Assembly (NCBI GenBank): GCA_018056425.1
Contig: JAGPFR010000015.1
Span: 1 to 53,868, forward strand
Direction: 5' to 3'
DNA length: 53,868 nucleotides
From: Lachnospiraceae bacterium
GTDB lineage: Bacteria; Bacillota; Clostridia; Lachnospirales; Lachnospiraceae
The translations under genes were made by a program, and so were the position numbers. Positions 32,201 to 40,847 of the stretch are shown piece after piece. Position 1 is the first letter of the stretch. The number at the start of each line of letters is the position of its first letter. Under the pieces are notes generated by a model, which searched no databases, was not told the origin of the DNA, and was given only the letters and a program-made list of their open reading frames with translations.

Positions 32201-34480
32201 TTGAATATTGTCACCTGCATTTATCTGATTGCTTTAGTATTTGCAGCGCTGAACATTGTACTGCTGATCGAATCAGGCATCAGACCCGACATTTACACAG
32301 TCCTTCTGATGAGTGCCATCGTAATTGCAAACGGAGGCTACTTGTGTATTGCCGTTTCGAAGTCTGTTGATGCTGCGATCATAGGCAATTCTTTGGTCTA
32401 TCTGGGCGGATGTTATCTGCCCTTTTTTGTATTCTGTATCGGTGCGGATCTTACCGGCATTCATCCCCCCAAATGGCTCAAACTCTTTATGGTGGGACTG
32501 TCCACCTTTGTTTTCATCTGCACTTTCACGGTCGGAAGATCCTCAGTCTACTATAAGACCATCTCAATAGCTGACGGCGGCGGATTTACCATAGTGGTAA
32601 AAGAGTACGGACCGCTTCATTACGTCTATTATATAATGCTCGCGGTATACATGCTTGCGGTTGCCCTTGTAACCGGATTTGCGGTAAGGAGAAGAAACGT
32701 TGTCTCGTATAAGACTACGATCCTGTATTCCGTATTTTTGTTTTCCAATTTTATGATCTATGCGATCGACAGATTCCTGAATATCAACTTCGAATTAAAC
32801 TCGGTAACTTATCTGATAACGGAGATCACTATCCTTCTGATTTACAAACGTGTCAGTATGTATGATATGACATACAACGTCATGAGCATCTGGGAGAAGA
32901 TGGAGGAGTATGCTTATATCGTCTTTGACAGGAATAAGAAGTACCTCGGATCCAACGCCCTTGCAAGACAGTATTTCGATAATCTTAAGCTGCAGGAAAT
33001 AGACAGGAAACTGTCCGATAATCTTCCCGAGATTACAGAGCTCCTGGACCGTTTTGACAGGATGAATCCGACTGAAGATTATGACTCCAAATATGTCTAT
33101 CGCGAAACCATCAAACTGTCGGGAAGAGTTCTCAAGAGTGAAGTAAAATTCCTCAGCAGAAAGCGTTCGTTAAGCTTTCTCGGTAATTCCGTCTACGGAT
33201 ATCTGGTCGAATTTTACGATGTTACCAAGGACAGCGAATACATTCAGTCAATCGAAGAGAAGAACGAAAGACTTGCCGCAGCGGAAAAACGTGCCCTTGA
33301 AGCATCGAATGCCAAGAGTGATTTCCTCTCTTCCATGTCTCACGAGATAAGAACCCCCATCAATACCATCCTCGGAATGAATGAGATGATCTCGAGAGAA
33401 GCAAACGACATGGTTATCCTCAGCTATTCGAGGGATGTCGAAAAAGCAGGACATCTGCTTCTGAACCTGGTTAACGACGTTCTGGATTTTTCCAAGATCG
33501 AAGCCGGCAATTATGAACTCGATGAAAAAGAATACTCCATTCAGGAACTTGCGGATACGGCAGGTAAAATGCTTGAAAAGAGAGCATCCGAGAAGGGGCT
33601 TCGAATCGCTCTGGATGTTGATCCCGGTATGCCTTCGGGCCTTATCGGTGACAGCGGAAAGATCGAACAGATTATGCTCAATCTCGTTACAAATGCCGTT
33701 AAATATACGAACGAAGGATATATCAGGATATCCGTTACCGGTGATTATACGGAGGACGGTTATGATCTGGAACTGTCCGTAAGCGATACGGGTATAGGTA
33801 TCCGTACGGAGGATATCGACCATATCTTTGACAGCTTTACAAGAGCGGATCTTCGTAAGAACAGGCATATCGAAGGAACAGGTCTGGGACTTGCAATTAC
33901 CAAGAGACTTTGCGAGGGAATGGGCGGAAGCATCAAAGTATCCAGCAGATATGGCGAAGGTTCGATTTTTACCGTCAGGATTCCTCAGAAGATAGGTGAT
34001 GCAACATATATCGGTTCGGTAAAACTCAGCAAGCAGACTCAGAAGGTAAAAAGAAAACGTTATGTGGCATCGTTTACTGCGCCTGAAGCACGGGTCCTTA
34101 TTGTTGACGATAACGAAATGAATGTCGAAGTATTTGTTTCGCTCCTTAAAAATACCCGGGTAAAGATAGATAAAGCTTTTGGCGGTAATGAAGCTTTTGA
34201 ACTTTCACGGAAGAACAAATATGACGTTATATTCATGGATCACATGATGCCTGCTCCCGACGGAATAGAAACACTTCATATGATCAGGGAGGATAAGAAC
34301 AATCCCAATATTGAAACACCTGTGCTTGCACTTACCGCAAATGCGGTTTCCGGAAGCATGGAGATGTATATTGCAGAGGGCTTTGACGGATATCTGGCCA
34401 AACCCGTCGATCCTTTTGAACTGGAAGAGAGCGTAAGGGATCGAATCCCTCCGGACCTCATTATTCCAAATATATCTTGA
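32201..34480 (+). CDS. Hybrid sensor histidine kinase with 7-helix membrane sensor and receiver domain
   Basis: The TTG start at 32201 lies 2 bp after the EAL gene (759 residues). Seven membrane helices (about 1-230) resemble the N-terminal 7TM histidine kinase region. A PAS-like domain (about 235-345) and coiled linker lead to HisKA ('SSMSHEIRTPINTILG', phospho-His), HATPase ('LNLVTNAVKY', 'DTGIGI', 'GTGLGLAI') and a C-terminal receiver (about 635-750: 'VLIVDDNEMN', phospho-Asp in 'FMDHMMP', 'LALTANA', 'AKPVDP'). The output partner is unknown. Together with the EAL gene it makes a signal transduction operon next to the VYGPP system. No response regulator gene follows. Confidence 0.93.
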   Translation: MNIVTCIYLIALVFAALNIVLLIESGIRPDIYTVLLMSAIVIANGGYLCIAVSKSVDAAIIGNSLVYLGGCYLPFFVFCIGADLTGIHPPKWLKLFMVGLSTFVFICTFTVGRSSVYYKTISIADGGGFTIVVKEYGPLHYVYYIMLAVYMLAVALVTGFAVRRRNVVSYKTTILYSVFLFSNFMIYAIDRFLNINFELNSVTYLITEITILLIYKRVSMYDMTYNVMSIWEKMEEYAYIVFDRNKKYLGSNALARQYFDNLKLQEIDRKLSDNLPEITELLDRFDRMNPTEDYDSKYVYRETIKLSGRVLKSEVKFLSRKRSLSFLGNSVYGYLVEFYDVTKDSEYIQSIEEKNERLAAAEKRALEASNAKSDFLSSMSHEIRTPINTILGMNEMISREANDMVILSYSRDVEKAGHLLLNLVNDVLDFSKIEAGNYELDEKEYSIQELADTAGKMLEKRASEKGLRIALDVDPGMPSGLIGDSGKIEQIMLNLVTNAVKYTNEGYIRISVTGDYTEDGYDLELSVSDTGIGIRTEDIDHIFDSFTRADLRKNRHIEGTGLGLAITKRLCEGMGGSIKVSSRYGEGSIFTVRIPQKIGDATYIGSVKLSKQTQKVKRKRYVASFTAPEARVLIVDDNEMNVEVFVSLLKNTRVKIDKAFGGNEAFELSRKNKYDVIFMDHMMPAPDGIETLHMIREDKNNPNIETPVLALTANAVSGSMEMYIAEGFDGYLAKPVDPFELEESVRDRIPPDLIIPNIS

Positions 34481-34600
34481 CCTTACGGTTGCATGGTCCT
34501 ATTTTAAAAGTGCCGGTTCCGGGAGGAAGTAATCGGAGGTGTCCAGTTGCGAATACTAAAGATTAACCCTGAGAACACGCTCCGGCCGGCATTAAATAAT

Positions 34601-34701
34601 GTGATGACACGGGGACGTTTCTATTGTCATCTTTTTCCTGAAGCAGAACTTTATGGGCTGGCGGGTGTAAAAGATGACAATAGAAACGTCCTTGTGACAT
34701 C
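34601..34701. repeat. REP-like inverted pair (REPIN)
   Basis: A 33-35 bp sequence starting GATGACACGGGGACGTTTCT (34601-34635) recurs inverted at 34669-34701 with about four differences, around a 33-bp spacer. Such 'GACACGGGGACG' elements are known scattered REP elements in clostridia, moved by Y1 (RAYT) transposases. The rest of the 301-bp gap (34481-34781) has no convincing gene: an in-frame run from TTG 34547 has a GGAGG site but runs straight through the repeat. Confidence 0.75.
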
Positions 34702-34746
34702 TGCGAAAAATAAGTATTGTAAGTGCTTTCATAATTTAAAACCTTG

Positions 34747-34755
34747 TGCTATTAT
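34747..34755 (+). promoter_or_regulatory. Extended -10 promoter of the KDG operon
   Basis: TGC followed by TATTAT (34750-34755), with only a weak -35 (TTTCAT, 34727-34732, 17 bp away). Confidence 0.4.
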
Positions 34756-34781
34756 GTTTGTGTTTGAGGTAAGGAGGGAAA

Positions 34782-35597
34782 ATGCCTTCAATTCTTGACA
34801 GATTCAGACTGGACGGCAAAGTTGCCTGGATAACCGGAGCTTCTTCGGGACTCGGACTTGAGATTGCCAAAGCATATTCCGAGGCCGGAGCAAAGATAGT
34901 CTTTAACGATGTTAACAAAGAACTGGTTAAAAAAGGACTTGAAGAGTATAAGAGGCACGGAATTGATGTATACGGTGCAGCCTGCGACGTTACGAACGAA
35001 AAACAGGTTGCCTCTTTCGTTAAAAGTGTTGAAGAGAAATTCGAACCGATCGATATTCTCGTAAACAATGCCTCGATCATCAAAAGGATCCCCATGACGG
35101 AGATGACCGTCGATCAGTGGAATGCCGTTGTTTCAACGGATCTGACCGGACCTTTCATATGCTCCAAGGCCGTTATTCCTTCGATGATCAAAAATGGCGG
35201 AGGCAAGATAATAAACATGCTCTCCATTATGAGCGAACTCGGAAGAGAAACAGTCTCAGCATACGCTACCGCAAAAGGCGGACTCAGAATGCTTACCAAG
35301 AATATATGTGCCGAATACGGTCCCGACAATATTCAGTGCAATGCCATCGGTCCCGGATATCTGTCCGGTGATTCGGTCGAGCCTTTGAAGCGCAGGAAAA
35401 ATGACGGATCCTGTCACCCTTACGATAAATTCATTATTTCCAGAACGCCCGCAAGAAGGTGGGGAGAAGCTCAGGATATTACGGGGCTTGCTGTTTTCCT
35501 TGCATCACCTTCATCCGATTTTATAAACGGACAGATCATTTATGCGGACGGCGGAATCCTGTCCTACATGGGAAAGGATCCGATGGAGCTTGAATAA
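34782..35597 (+). CDS. SDR-family gluconate 5-dehydrogenase / 2-keto-3-deoxygluconate dehydrogenase (KduD/DhuD-like)
   Basis: The 271-residue protein is a short-chain dehydrogenase: 'TGASSGLGLEIA' (NAD(P)-binding Gly motif), 'CDVTNE', 'NNAS' and the catalytic Tyr-Lys in 'SAYATAKGG'. The region around 'SIMSELGRETVSAYATAKGG', 'NIQCNAIGPGY' and 'DGGILSYMGKDP' resembles the streptococcal gluconate 5-dehydrogenase, a group that also includes the DhuD enzyme making KDG from 2,5-diketo-3-deoxygluconate. Placed with KDG aldolase and kinase, the latter role (unsaturated uronate catabolism) is the better fit. AAGGAGG lies 5 bases from the ATG. It starts the three-gene KDG operon. A true KduD symbol is not certain. 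Confidence 0.85.
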   Translation: MPSILDRFRLDGKVAWITGASSGLGLEIAKAYSEAGAKIVFNDVNKELVKKGLEEYKRHGIDVYGAACDVTNEKQVASFVKSVEEKFEPIDILVNNASIIKRIPMTEMTVDQWNAVVSTDLTGPFICSKAVIPSMIKNGGGKIINMLSIMSELGRETVSAYATAKGGLRMLTKNICAEYGPDNIQCNAIGPGYLSGDSVEPLKRRKNDGSCHPYDKFIISRTPARRWGEAQDITGLAVFLASPSSDFINGQIIYADGGILSYMGKDPMELE

Positions 35598-35643
35598 AGC
35601 TTATTACCGCATCAAGCGGCTTAGATATAGGAGATGAAAAAAG

Positions 35644-36609
35644 ATGTTACCGATACTTGAAACAATCAGCAAAATAGGAATCGTCCCTGTCGTAAAACTC
35701 GACGATGCCAAAGATGCAGCCCCTCTTGCCGATGCTCTTTGCAAAGGCGGGATTCCCTGCGCAGAAGTTACTTTCAGAACAGGGGCGGCGGCTGAAGCAA
35801 TCTCGATCATGACCAAGACTCATCCCGATATGATCGTCGGTGCCGGAACCGTACTTACAACAGAGCAGGTTGATAAGGCAGTGGAAGCCGGTGCTAAGTT
35901 TATCGTAAGCCCCGGACTTAATCCCAAGATTGTTAAATACTGTGTTGATAAAAATATCCCCATCACACCCGGCGTAAATTCTCCTTCAGAGATTGAAACC
36001 GCCATCGAGTTCGGACTTGAAGTTGTTAAGTTCTTCCCTGCAGAGCAGAGTGGCGGCATTGCCAAGATCAAGGCAATGGCAGCTCCCTATGTAAATATGA
36101 AGTTTATGCCCACCGGCGGTATCAATGCAGGAAACATTAATTCATATCTTGATTTCCCCAAGGTTATAGCATGCGGCGGATCATGGATGGTTCCCGGAGA
36201 TCTTATTTCAAACGGAGAATTCGATAAGATCGAAGAGCTTACAAGAGAAGCGGTAAAGACAATGCTCGGATTCGAGCTTGCACATGTCGGCGTAAATATG
36301 GGCAGTGAGGACGAAACGCTCAAGGCTGCACAGAGATTTGCTTTCATTTTCGGAATGCCTGTTAAGAACGGCAATTCATCCGTATTTGCGGGTGGTGCGG
36401 TTGAGTATATGAAAGCACCCTATCTCGGAAAGAACGGCCACATTGCCATCAGAACCAATTATATAGACAGAGCGGTTAATTATTTAAGCTCCGTCCTCGG
36501 TGTTGAGTTTGATGAATCCACAGCCAAGACCGATGCAAAGGGCAAGCTTAAGGCAATTTATATGAAAGAGGAGATCGGCGGATTTGCCGTACATCTTGTA
36601 AATAAATAA
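35644..36609 (+). CDS. eda: KDPG/KHG aldolase fused to a glyoxalase-like (VOC) domain
   Basis: Residues 1-210 are the class I aldolase Eda: 'GIVPVVKLDDA', 'EVTFRTGAA' (catalytic Glu), 'GAGTVLT', 'VSPGLNP', and the Schiff-base Lys in 'VVKFFPAEQSGG'. It splits 2-keto-3-deoxy-6-phosphogluconate into pyruvate and glyceraldehyde 3-phosphate. Residues about 215-321 add a VOC domain (from 'FELAHVGVNMGSED' to 'EEIGGFAVHLVNK'), a fused form I know in clostridial proteins. The VOC half has His/Glu-like residues but metal ligands cannot be judged. It lies between dehydrogenase and kinase (46- and 15-bp gaps). Ribosome site TAGGAGATG. Confidence 0.93.
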   Translation: MLPILETISKIGIVPVVKLDDAKDAAPLADALCKGGIPCAEVTFRTGAAAEAISIMTKTHPDMIVGAGTVLTTEQVDKAVEAGAKFIVSPGLNPKIVKYCVDKNIPITPGVNSPSEIETAIEFGLEVVKFFPAEQSGGIAKIKAMAAPYVNMKFMPTGGINAGNINSYLDFPKVIACGGSWMVPGDLISNGEFDKIEELTREAVKTMLGFELAHVGVNMGSEDETLKAAQRFAFIFGMPVKNGNSSVFAGGAVEYMKAPYLGKNGHIAIRTNYIDRAVNYLSSVLGVEFDESTAKTDAKGKLKAIYMKEEIGGFAVHLVNK

Positions 36610-36624
36610 TGTGAGGAAAATAAA

Positions 36625-37656
36625 ATGGCAAAAGTAATAACAATGGGCGAGATCATGCTTCGCCTTTCAACTCCCAATTTTGAAAAGTTTATCCAGGCCG
36701 ACGAGTTCGACATCAATTATGGCGGCGGTGAAGCAAATGTTGCGGTTTCACTTGCAAATTACGGACACGATGCCGAGTATGTTACCGCACTTCCCGAAAA
36801 TGAGATCGGTGACTGCGCAATCGCAGCTCTCAGAAAGTACGGCGTTAAGACCGAAAATATCGCAAGATGCGGTGAGAGAGTAGGTATCTATTATCTCGAG
36901 AGCGGAAGCGCCATGAGACCTTCCAAGGTTGTCTATGACAGAGCACACTCATCAATTTCAACCGCAACAGCAGCTGATTTTGATTTCGACAAGATCTTTG
37001 AGGGAGCCGACTGGTTCCACTTTACCGGTATCACTCCCGCAATCTCCGACAGCGCTGCTGTTCTTACCGAGGAAGCTCTTAAAGCTGCCAAGAAGCATGG
37101 CGTAAAGGTATCATGCGACCTTAACTTCCGTAAGAAGCTCTGGTCCTCTGAGAAGGCTCAGAAGGTTATGAAGAACCTCATGAAGTATGTTGATGTATGT
37201 ATCGGAAACGAAGAGGATGCAAATCTTGTTCTCGGATATAAGCCCGGTAATACCGATGTAACCAGCGGAGAACTCGAACTTGCCGGATATAAGAGCATCT
37301 TCGAGCAGATGGTTGCCGATTACAATTTCGAGTACTGTGTATCATCCCTCAGAGTAAGTCATTCCGCATCCGACAACGGCTGGTCTGCATGCATCTATTC
37401 ACGCGATACCAAAGAGTTCTATCACTCCAAGGAATATACCATCCGTCCGATCGTAGACCGTGTAGGCGGCGGAGATTCTTTTGCGGGCGGAGTCATCTGC
37501 GGACTTCTTGACGGTAAAGATTTCAAATCCGCACTTGAATTCGGTGTAGCTGCATCCGCTCTTAAGCACACCATTCCCGGAGACTTTAACCTTGTAACCC
37601 GTAAAGAGGTTGAGACACTTGCGGGCGGAGATGCATCGGGAAGAGTACAGAGATAA
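36625..37656 (+). CDS. kdgK: 2-keto-3-deoxygluconate kinase (PfkB family)
   Basis: The 343-residue protein is a PfkB/ribokinase-family sugar kinase: 'GEIMLRLSTPNFEKF', 'YGGGEANVAVSLANYG' (substrate-binding Gly motif), 'SCDLNFRKKLW', and the C-terminal signature 'DRVGGGDSFAGG' with catalytic Asp. 'NFRKKLWS' and the N-terminal 'LRLS' fit KdgK. It phosphorylates KDG to KDPG, linking uronate breakdown (UxuA product) to Eda. GAGG lies 11 bases upstream of ATG and 15 bp separate it from eda. With eda and the dehydrogenase it closes the KDG operon. An intergenic promoter-hairpin (37681-37748) follows. Confidence 0.95.
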   Translation: MAKVITMGEIMLRLSTPNFEKFIQADEFDINYGGGEANVAVSLANYGHDAEYVTALPENEIGDCAIAALRKYGVKTENIARCGERVGIYYLESGSAMRPSKVVYDRAHSSISTATAADFDFDKIFEGADWFHFTGITPAISDSAAVLTEEALKAAKKHGVKVSCDLNFRKKLWSSEKAQKVMKNLMKYVDVCIGNEEDANLVLGYKPGNTDVTSGELELAGYKSIFEQMVADYNFEYCVSSLRVSHSASDNGWSACIYSRDTKEFYHSKEYTIRPIVDRVGGGDSFAGGVICGLLDGKDFKSALEFGVAASALKHTIPGDFNLVTRKEVETLAGGDASGRVQR

Positions 37657-37680
37657 AAGCAGCTGAAAACGGCGCAATAT

Positions 37681-37709
37681 TTGACATATTTTCATATTGG
37701 AAATATAAT
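37681..37709 (+). promoter_or_regulatory. Perfect consensus promoter
   Basis: TTGACA (37681-37686), 17-bp spacer, TATAAT (37704-37709), a rare perfect match to both boxes. Start would be near 37716. Confidence 0.9.
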
Positions 37710-37716
37710 TTTTACA

Positions 37717-37748
37717 GGCTTGTTCGATTGATCGGGCAAGCTTGTTTT
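37717..37748 (+). terminator. Terminator-like hairpin right at the predicted transcription start
   Basis: CTTGTTCGAT pairs with ATCGGGCAAG (two U-G pairs) then CTTGTTTTA. It can end the KDG operon, but it lies immediately after the consensus promoter, so it would also be the first structure in the new transcript. Confidence 0.6.
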
Positions 37749-37762
37749 ATGGATTTTGTGAT

Positions 37763-38857
37763 ATGAGTGAAGAAACCAAAACACCGAATATAATAAAGAT
37801 TCTTATACTCGCTGCTTTTGTTACGATGGTTCTTATTATCTTTCTCCAGCAGCTTAAGGTTCCTTTTATGCTGGAGGATCTGGACTATTCCAGGAATCTT
37901 GTAACCGGAGAGGCTTTAAACGGTATGGATGATATATTCCAGTCTCTGGGATGTATTTTCTTTTGGAAGGGCGGAAGTCTGGTTGCCGGATTTGTTCTTC
38001 AGGTTATCCTGTTATGCGGCGGATATGTTGCGGATGTTATCAACATATGTGTAATGCTGCTTTGTTCTTTCCTCATATTTGCACCGGTAAAAAGATCACA
38101 TCAGAGGATGTTCTTCTGTGTTTTTTCATTCCTTCTTTTGATCGCACTTAATGTTGACTGGAATAATTCTTATTTCAGGCAGTTCGGTGCCGTTAATTTC
38201 TTTTATCCCTCGCTTATAATGCTTGCACTTTTAAATATCTGTGCGAAGATAGTCGACAACAATGATGATTATCCGAAACTTGGTCCTGCGCGTACTCTGG
38301 TTCTTGCAGTTGCGGGATTTTTCGCAGGTGTATGGTCACCTTCCTACGGCATTATGTGTTCGCTCATTCTCGGAAGCGTTATTTTCTACAGATCCAAGGT
38401 TAGTAAGGAGCTTGTAAATACCGGATTTGTTACCGCTCTGTTTTTCTCGATCATCGGTGTTGTTCTGTATCTGGTATGTCCCGGCAATTATACCGAAGGA
38501 TCGGTCCTTGTTACGAATTACATCAATGCGGATGTTTATCCTTCCGTAGTTCTCGCACTTCTTGTTCTCGCTATTTTCCTCAGAATGGGAGGAGAACTTA
38601 AGCCTTCGCAGTATCTGAAGTGTTCGGCAATGCTATACAGTGTTGTTCTGTGCATGATCTGTGTATTCGTCCTGCCGGTTTCGCCCAACGGAACACTTCT
38701 TTGCACGATGATCCTCGGAATTACCGCGTTTTGTTCGTTGTTCTATTCTCTTAATAAAATAGTCGGAAGATATCGTATCTACGGATATATACTTTGTTCG
38801 ATCGCACTTTTGTACGATGTTTTTGTAATACTTGAATCACAGCTTGGAGTCGAGTGA
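37763..38857 (+). CDS. Multi-pass membrane protein (DUF6056-like)
   Basis: I start at ATG 37763 (MSEETKTP, 364 residues); a TTG 21 bases earlier lies inside the hairpin. About nine to ten membrane helices fill the protein. The loop 'VDWNNSYFRQFGAVNFFYPS' after the third or fourth helix, with the aromatic and charged residues, resembles polytopic glycan proteins of the DUF6056/GT-C-like type. Its Asp/Glu in the first outer loop ('MLEDLDYSRNL') would fit a GT-C active site, but I cannot assign function. The following gene overlaps by one base. The ribosome site is weak. A role in surface polysaccharide is a guess. Confidence 0.65.
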   Translation: MSEETKTPNIIKILILAAFVTMVLIIFLQQLKVPFMLEDLDYSRNLVTGEALNGMDDIFQSLGCIFFWKGGSLVAGFVLQVILLCGGYVADVINICVMLLCSFLIFAPVKRSHQRMFFCVFSFLLLIALNVDWNNSYFRQFGAVNFFYPSLIMLALLNICAKIVDNNDDYPKLGPARTLVLAVAGFFAGVWSPSYGIMCSLILGSVIFYRSKVSKELVNTGFVTALFFSIIGVVLYLVCPGNYTEGSVLVTNYINADVYPSVVLALLVLAIFLRMGGELKPSQYLKCSAMLYSVVLCMICVFVLPVSPNGTLLCTMILGITAFCSLFYSLNKIVGRYRIYGYILCSIALLYDVFVILESQLGVE

Positions 38858-39549
38858 TGAAGATCTTTTCATTTGACAATACAATACCCAAGGAAATATT
38901 CGCCAAGTTCTGGACGCCGGTCATCAACTCCGTTCTCGTACTGAATTTCATCCTGAAATTCTACCAGTTCGGAAATGATGTTTACGCATTTGACCTCGCA
39001 AACGGACTTATCGGAGTAATGCTTTTTGCAGTCGTCACGGTATGTGTTTCTTACATGTCGGGTTCGAGAAGCCTCGGATCATATGTGCGTTTTATGATCC
39101 TTTACATCGCATTTGTTCCGCATCTTAAACTGACATATCTGACCAGACTTGCGGATTTCTCATACACCTTCGGACTCAGAGATCACTCTTTCGGAGGAAA
39201 GTGGAAGGGAGCCATCGCACTCTGGACATCCGATGTGTCCGAGTATTTAAGGATCCTTGTTCCCATGATGATCCTGATGATGGGAGCTACGATCCACGAC
39301 AAGCTGCCCAAGTGGTACAAGATACTTCTTTTATGTGCCGTTTTACTCGCTCTTTTGCTCTATGTGTTTGAGGGTACCGTAAACCTCTTTAAATACGGTA
39401 TTTCACTTATTATCGTAGTCATCATATCCGATTGCTGGAATAAGCTCAGGGTGGCCGATGAGAGAGCGCCACAGGCGATGATACTATGGGCAGAGCTTCT
39501 TCTCTTCGCAGCAATGTGGGCTAAGGGAATGACATTCATTGCAGGATAA
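38857..39549 (+). CDS. Membrane protein of unknown function, coupled to the preceding gene
   Basis: ATG 38857 overlaps the preceding stop (TGATG), so translation is coupled; 230 residues. Six predicted membrane helices (about 18-40, 50-70, 79-97, 128-147, 157-175, 178-192, with a last at 208-225). The middle loop 'RLADFSYTFGLRDHSFGGKWKGA' is polar and could be extracellular. No family recognised. Operon partner of the DUF6056-like protein, ended by the terminator at 39557-39588. The pair may form a complex in the membrane. Confidence 0.65.
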   Translation: MKIFSFDNTIPKEIFAKFWTPVINSVLVLNFILKFYQFGNDVYAFDLANGLIGVMLFAVVTVCVSYMSGSRSLGSYVRFMILYIAFVPHLKLTYLTRLADFSYTFGLRDHSFGGKWKGAIALWTSDVSEYLRILVPMMILMMGATIHDKLPKWYKILLLCAVLLALLLYVFEGTVNLFKYGISLIIVVIISDCWNKLRVADERAPQAMILWAELLLFAAMWAKGMTFIAG

Positions 39550-39556
39550 AATAATT

Positions 39557-39588
39557 AACGGCCGCTTCGTAATGAAGCGGCCGTTTTT
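39557..39588. terminator. Terminator between the membrane protein pair and the EamA gene
   Basis: A 12-bp GC-rich stem AACGGCCGCTTC / GAAGCGGCCGTT with a GTAAT loop and T-run; serves the plus strand and perhaps both. Confidence 0.9.
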
Positions 39589-39605
39589 TGATCTGACCCT
39601 TACGG

Positions 39606-40520
39606 TTAAGCATCTCCTTCAACAACAGCAAGGATGATGATTCCGATTATGACCATGAAGATGAAGATGTATTGTTTTGCGGTGAGTTTTTCCTTGAGGA
39701 AGATTCTGGAAAGCACAAGTGATACAACGCATACCGAAGATATGATGGGAGCTGCTATTGCACCGTTTCCACTCATTGCATATACATAAGTGAACTGTCC
39801 TGCGGTTTCGAAAACTGCTGCGAGGATCTTATCCCGCTGAGTGGGAAGTTCAAACTTTACCTTTCTGATCTTCATGAAGATGAAGAGAATTATGGCAACG
39901 ATAAGGAATGTAAACTCATATGAAGTATTAGCTATAAGCTCGATATTATCCTCTGTAACGCCCGTAAGGTAGGTTGTTTCGATATCAAGCCAGTAGATGT
40001 CGAGAAATGATCCTACGGCATCGATTATCGCATAGCAGAAGGGCATTGCAAATGCGACAAATGCCATCTTCTTACCGAGCTTTTTACTGCGGTCGGTATC
40101 GCCGTGTGTATCGAGGAAACCTACTCCCAGGATACCGACTAAGATAATAAGGATCGCGGCGATCGAAGGAGCATCAATGGACTCATGCAATATGACCGCA
40201 CACATGAGTGCTACGAGAGCACCTGACGTGTTTTCTATGGGATCCGATATCGACTCTTCGACAAAACGCATTCCGAAATAGGAAAGAGCCATGGAGAGGA
40301 TATAACAAAGCGATACGGGTGCATACAGAAGAAGGTTTTTGGGATCATACGCAAGTCCTTCGGTAATGAGTACGAATACCGCATGAAGTCCCATGACAAC
40401 ACCTACGCACACGGTGATCTTGAGATGAGAGTATTTCTCATCGGGGCGTGCGCCCTTTTTGTAGAACAGTTCCGCCAGACCCCAGATAAGGGTAGTGGCG
40501 AGAGTGAAAAATAACCACAT
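39606..40520 (-). CDS. EamA (DMT) family transporter
   Basis: The 304-residue protein has ten predicted helices in two EamA repeats (about 1-138 and 152-300), each with the typical 'LATTLIWGLAELFYKKG' and 'LAAVFETAGQFTYVYAM' style of first helix. 'EPIE/ENTSGALVALMCAVILHE'-type and 'APIISSVCVVSLVLSRIFLKEKLT' segments match the drug/metabolite transporter superfamily motif near the ends of each repeat. Substrate is unknown; family members export amino acids, nucleobases or sugars. AAGGAG lies 8 bases from the ATG. A stand-alone gene on the minus strand, ending close to the 39557 terminator. Confidence 0.88.
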   Translation of the reverse strand: MWLFFTLATTLIWGLAELFYKKGARPDEKYSHLKITVCVGVVMGLHAVFVLITEGLAYDPKNLLLYAPVSLCYILSMALSYFGMRFVEESISDPIENTSGALVALMCAVILHESIDAPSIAAILIILVGILGVGFLDTHGDTDRSKKLGKKMAFVAFAMPFCYAIIDAVGSFLDIYWLDIETTYLTGVTEDNIELIANTSYEFTFLIVAIILFIFMKIRKVKFELPTQRDKILAAVFETAGQFTYVYAMSGNGAIAAPIISSVCVVSLVLSRIFLKEKLTAKQYIFIFMVIIGIIILAVVEGDA

Positions 40521-40680
40521 AAAAATTCTCCTTAAACAATAGAATTACAAAGTGATTCTAATTTATCTTAAAGAGTATTAAATTGTAAATGACTTGATGG
40601 AAAATCAATGTTAAAGAAGCCTGTATTCATGCGGCTTTCAGAGGTGTAAAATTTTTTTTGAAAAAAGATAAAAAAGATGA

Positions 40681-40709
40681 TTGACAAGAAGTTTTATCTT
40701 TGGTATATT
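40681..40709 (+). promoter_or_regulatory. Promoter of tRNA-Leu
   Basis: TTGACA (40681-40686), 17-bp spacer, TATATT (40704-40709); start near 40716, five bases before the tRNA. Confidence 0.85.
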
Positions 40710-40720
40710 ACCATTTGTTC

Positions 40721-40804
40721 GCGGAAGTGTTGGAATTGGTAGACAAGCAAGATTAAGGTTCTTGTGGCTTCACGGTCGTGCGGGTTCAAGTCCCGCCTTC
40801 CGCA
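40721..40804 (+). tRNA. tRNA-Leu (anticodon AAG)
   Basis: Folds as a class II tRNA: acceptor GCGGAAG / CTTCCGC with discriminator A, D-arm with GGTAGA, anticodon stem CAAGA / TCTTG around loop TTAAGGT (anticodon AAG, 40755-40757), a 15-nt variable arm and T-arm GCGGG-TTCAAGT-CCCGC. The 84-nt gene has no encoded CCA. Its 3' 21 bases plus one more are the attachment core of the element at 40784-46876. Confidence 0.96.
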
Positions 40805-40805
40805 T
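40784..40805 (+). repeat. attL: 22-bp repeat in tRNA-Leu
   Basis: Covers the T-arm and acceptor 3' strand, plus one T beyond the discriminator. Confidence 0.88.
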
Positions 40806-40810
40806 CGGTT

Positions 40811-40847
40811 AAAACCTCGTAGATATCGCATCTACGAGGTTTTTTCT
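40811..40847. terminator. Terminator shared by tRNA-Leu and the integrase gene
   Basis: AAAACCTCGTAGA / TCTACGAGGTTTT stem (40811-40823 with 40831-40843), 7-nt loop, T-run on the plus strand and A-run opposite; the integrase stop is inside it. It lies just inside the element. Confidence 0.88.

Noticed and set aside
34547-34798. Plus-strand frame of 83 codons with a TTG start
   Set aside because: It runs through the REP-like repeat and into the promoter of the next gene; at most a gene remnant.
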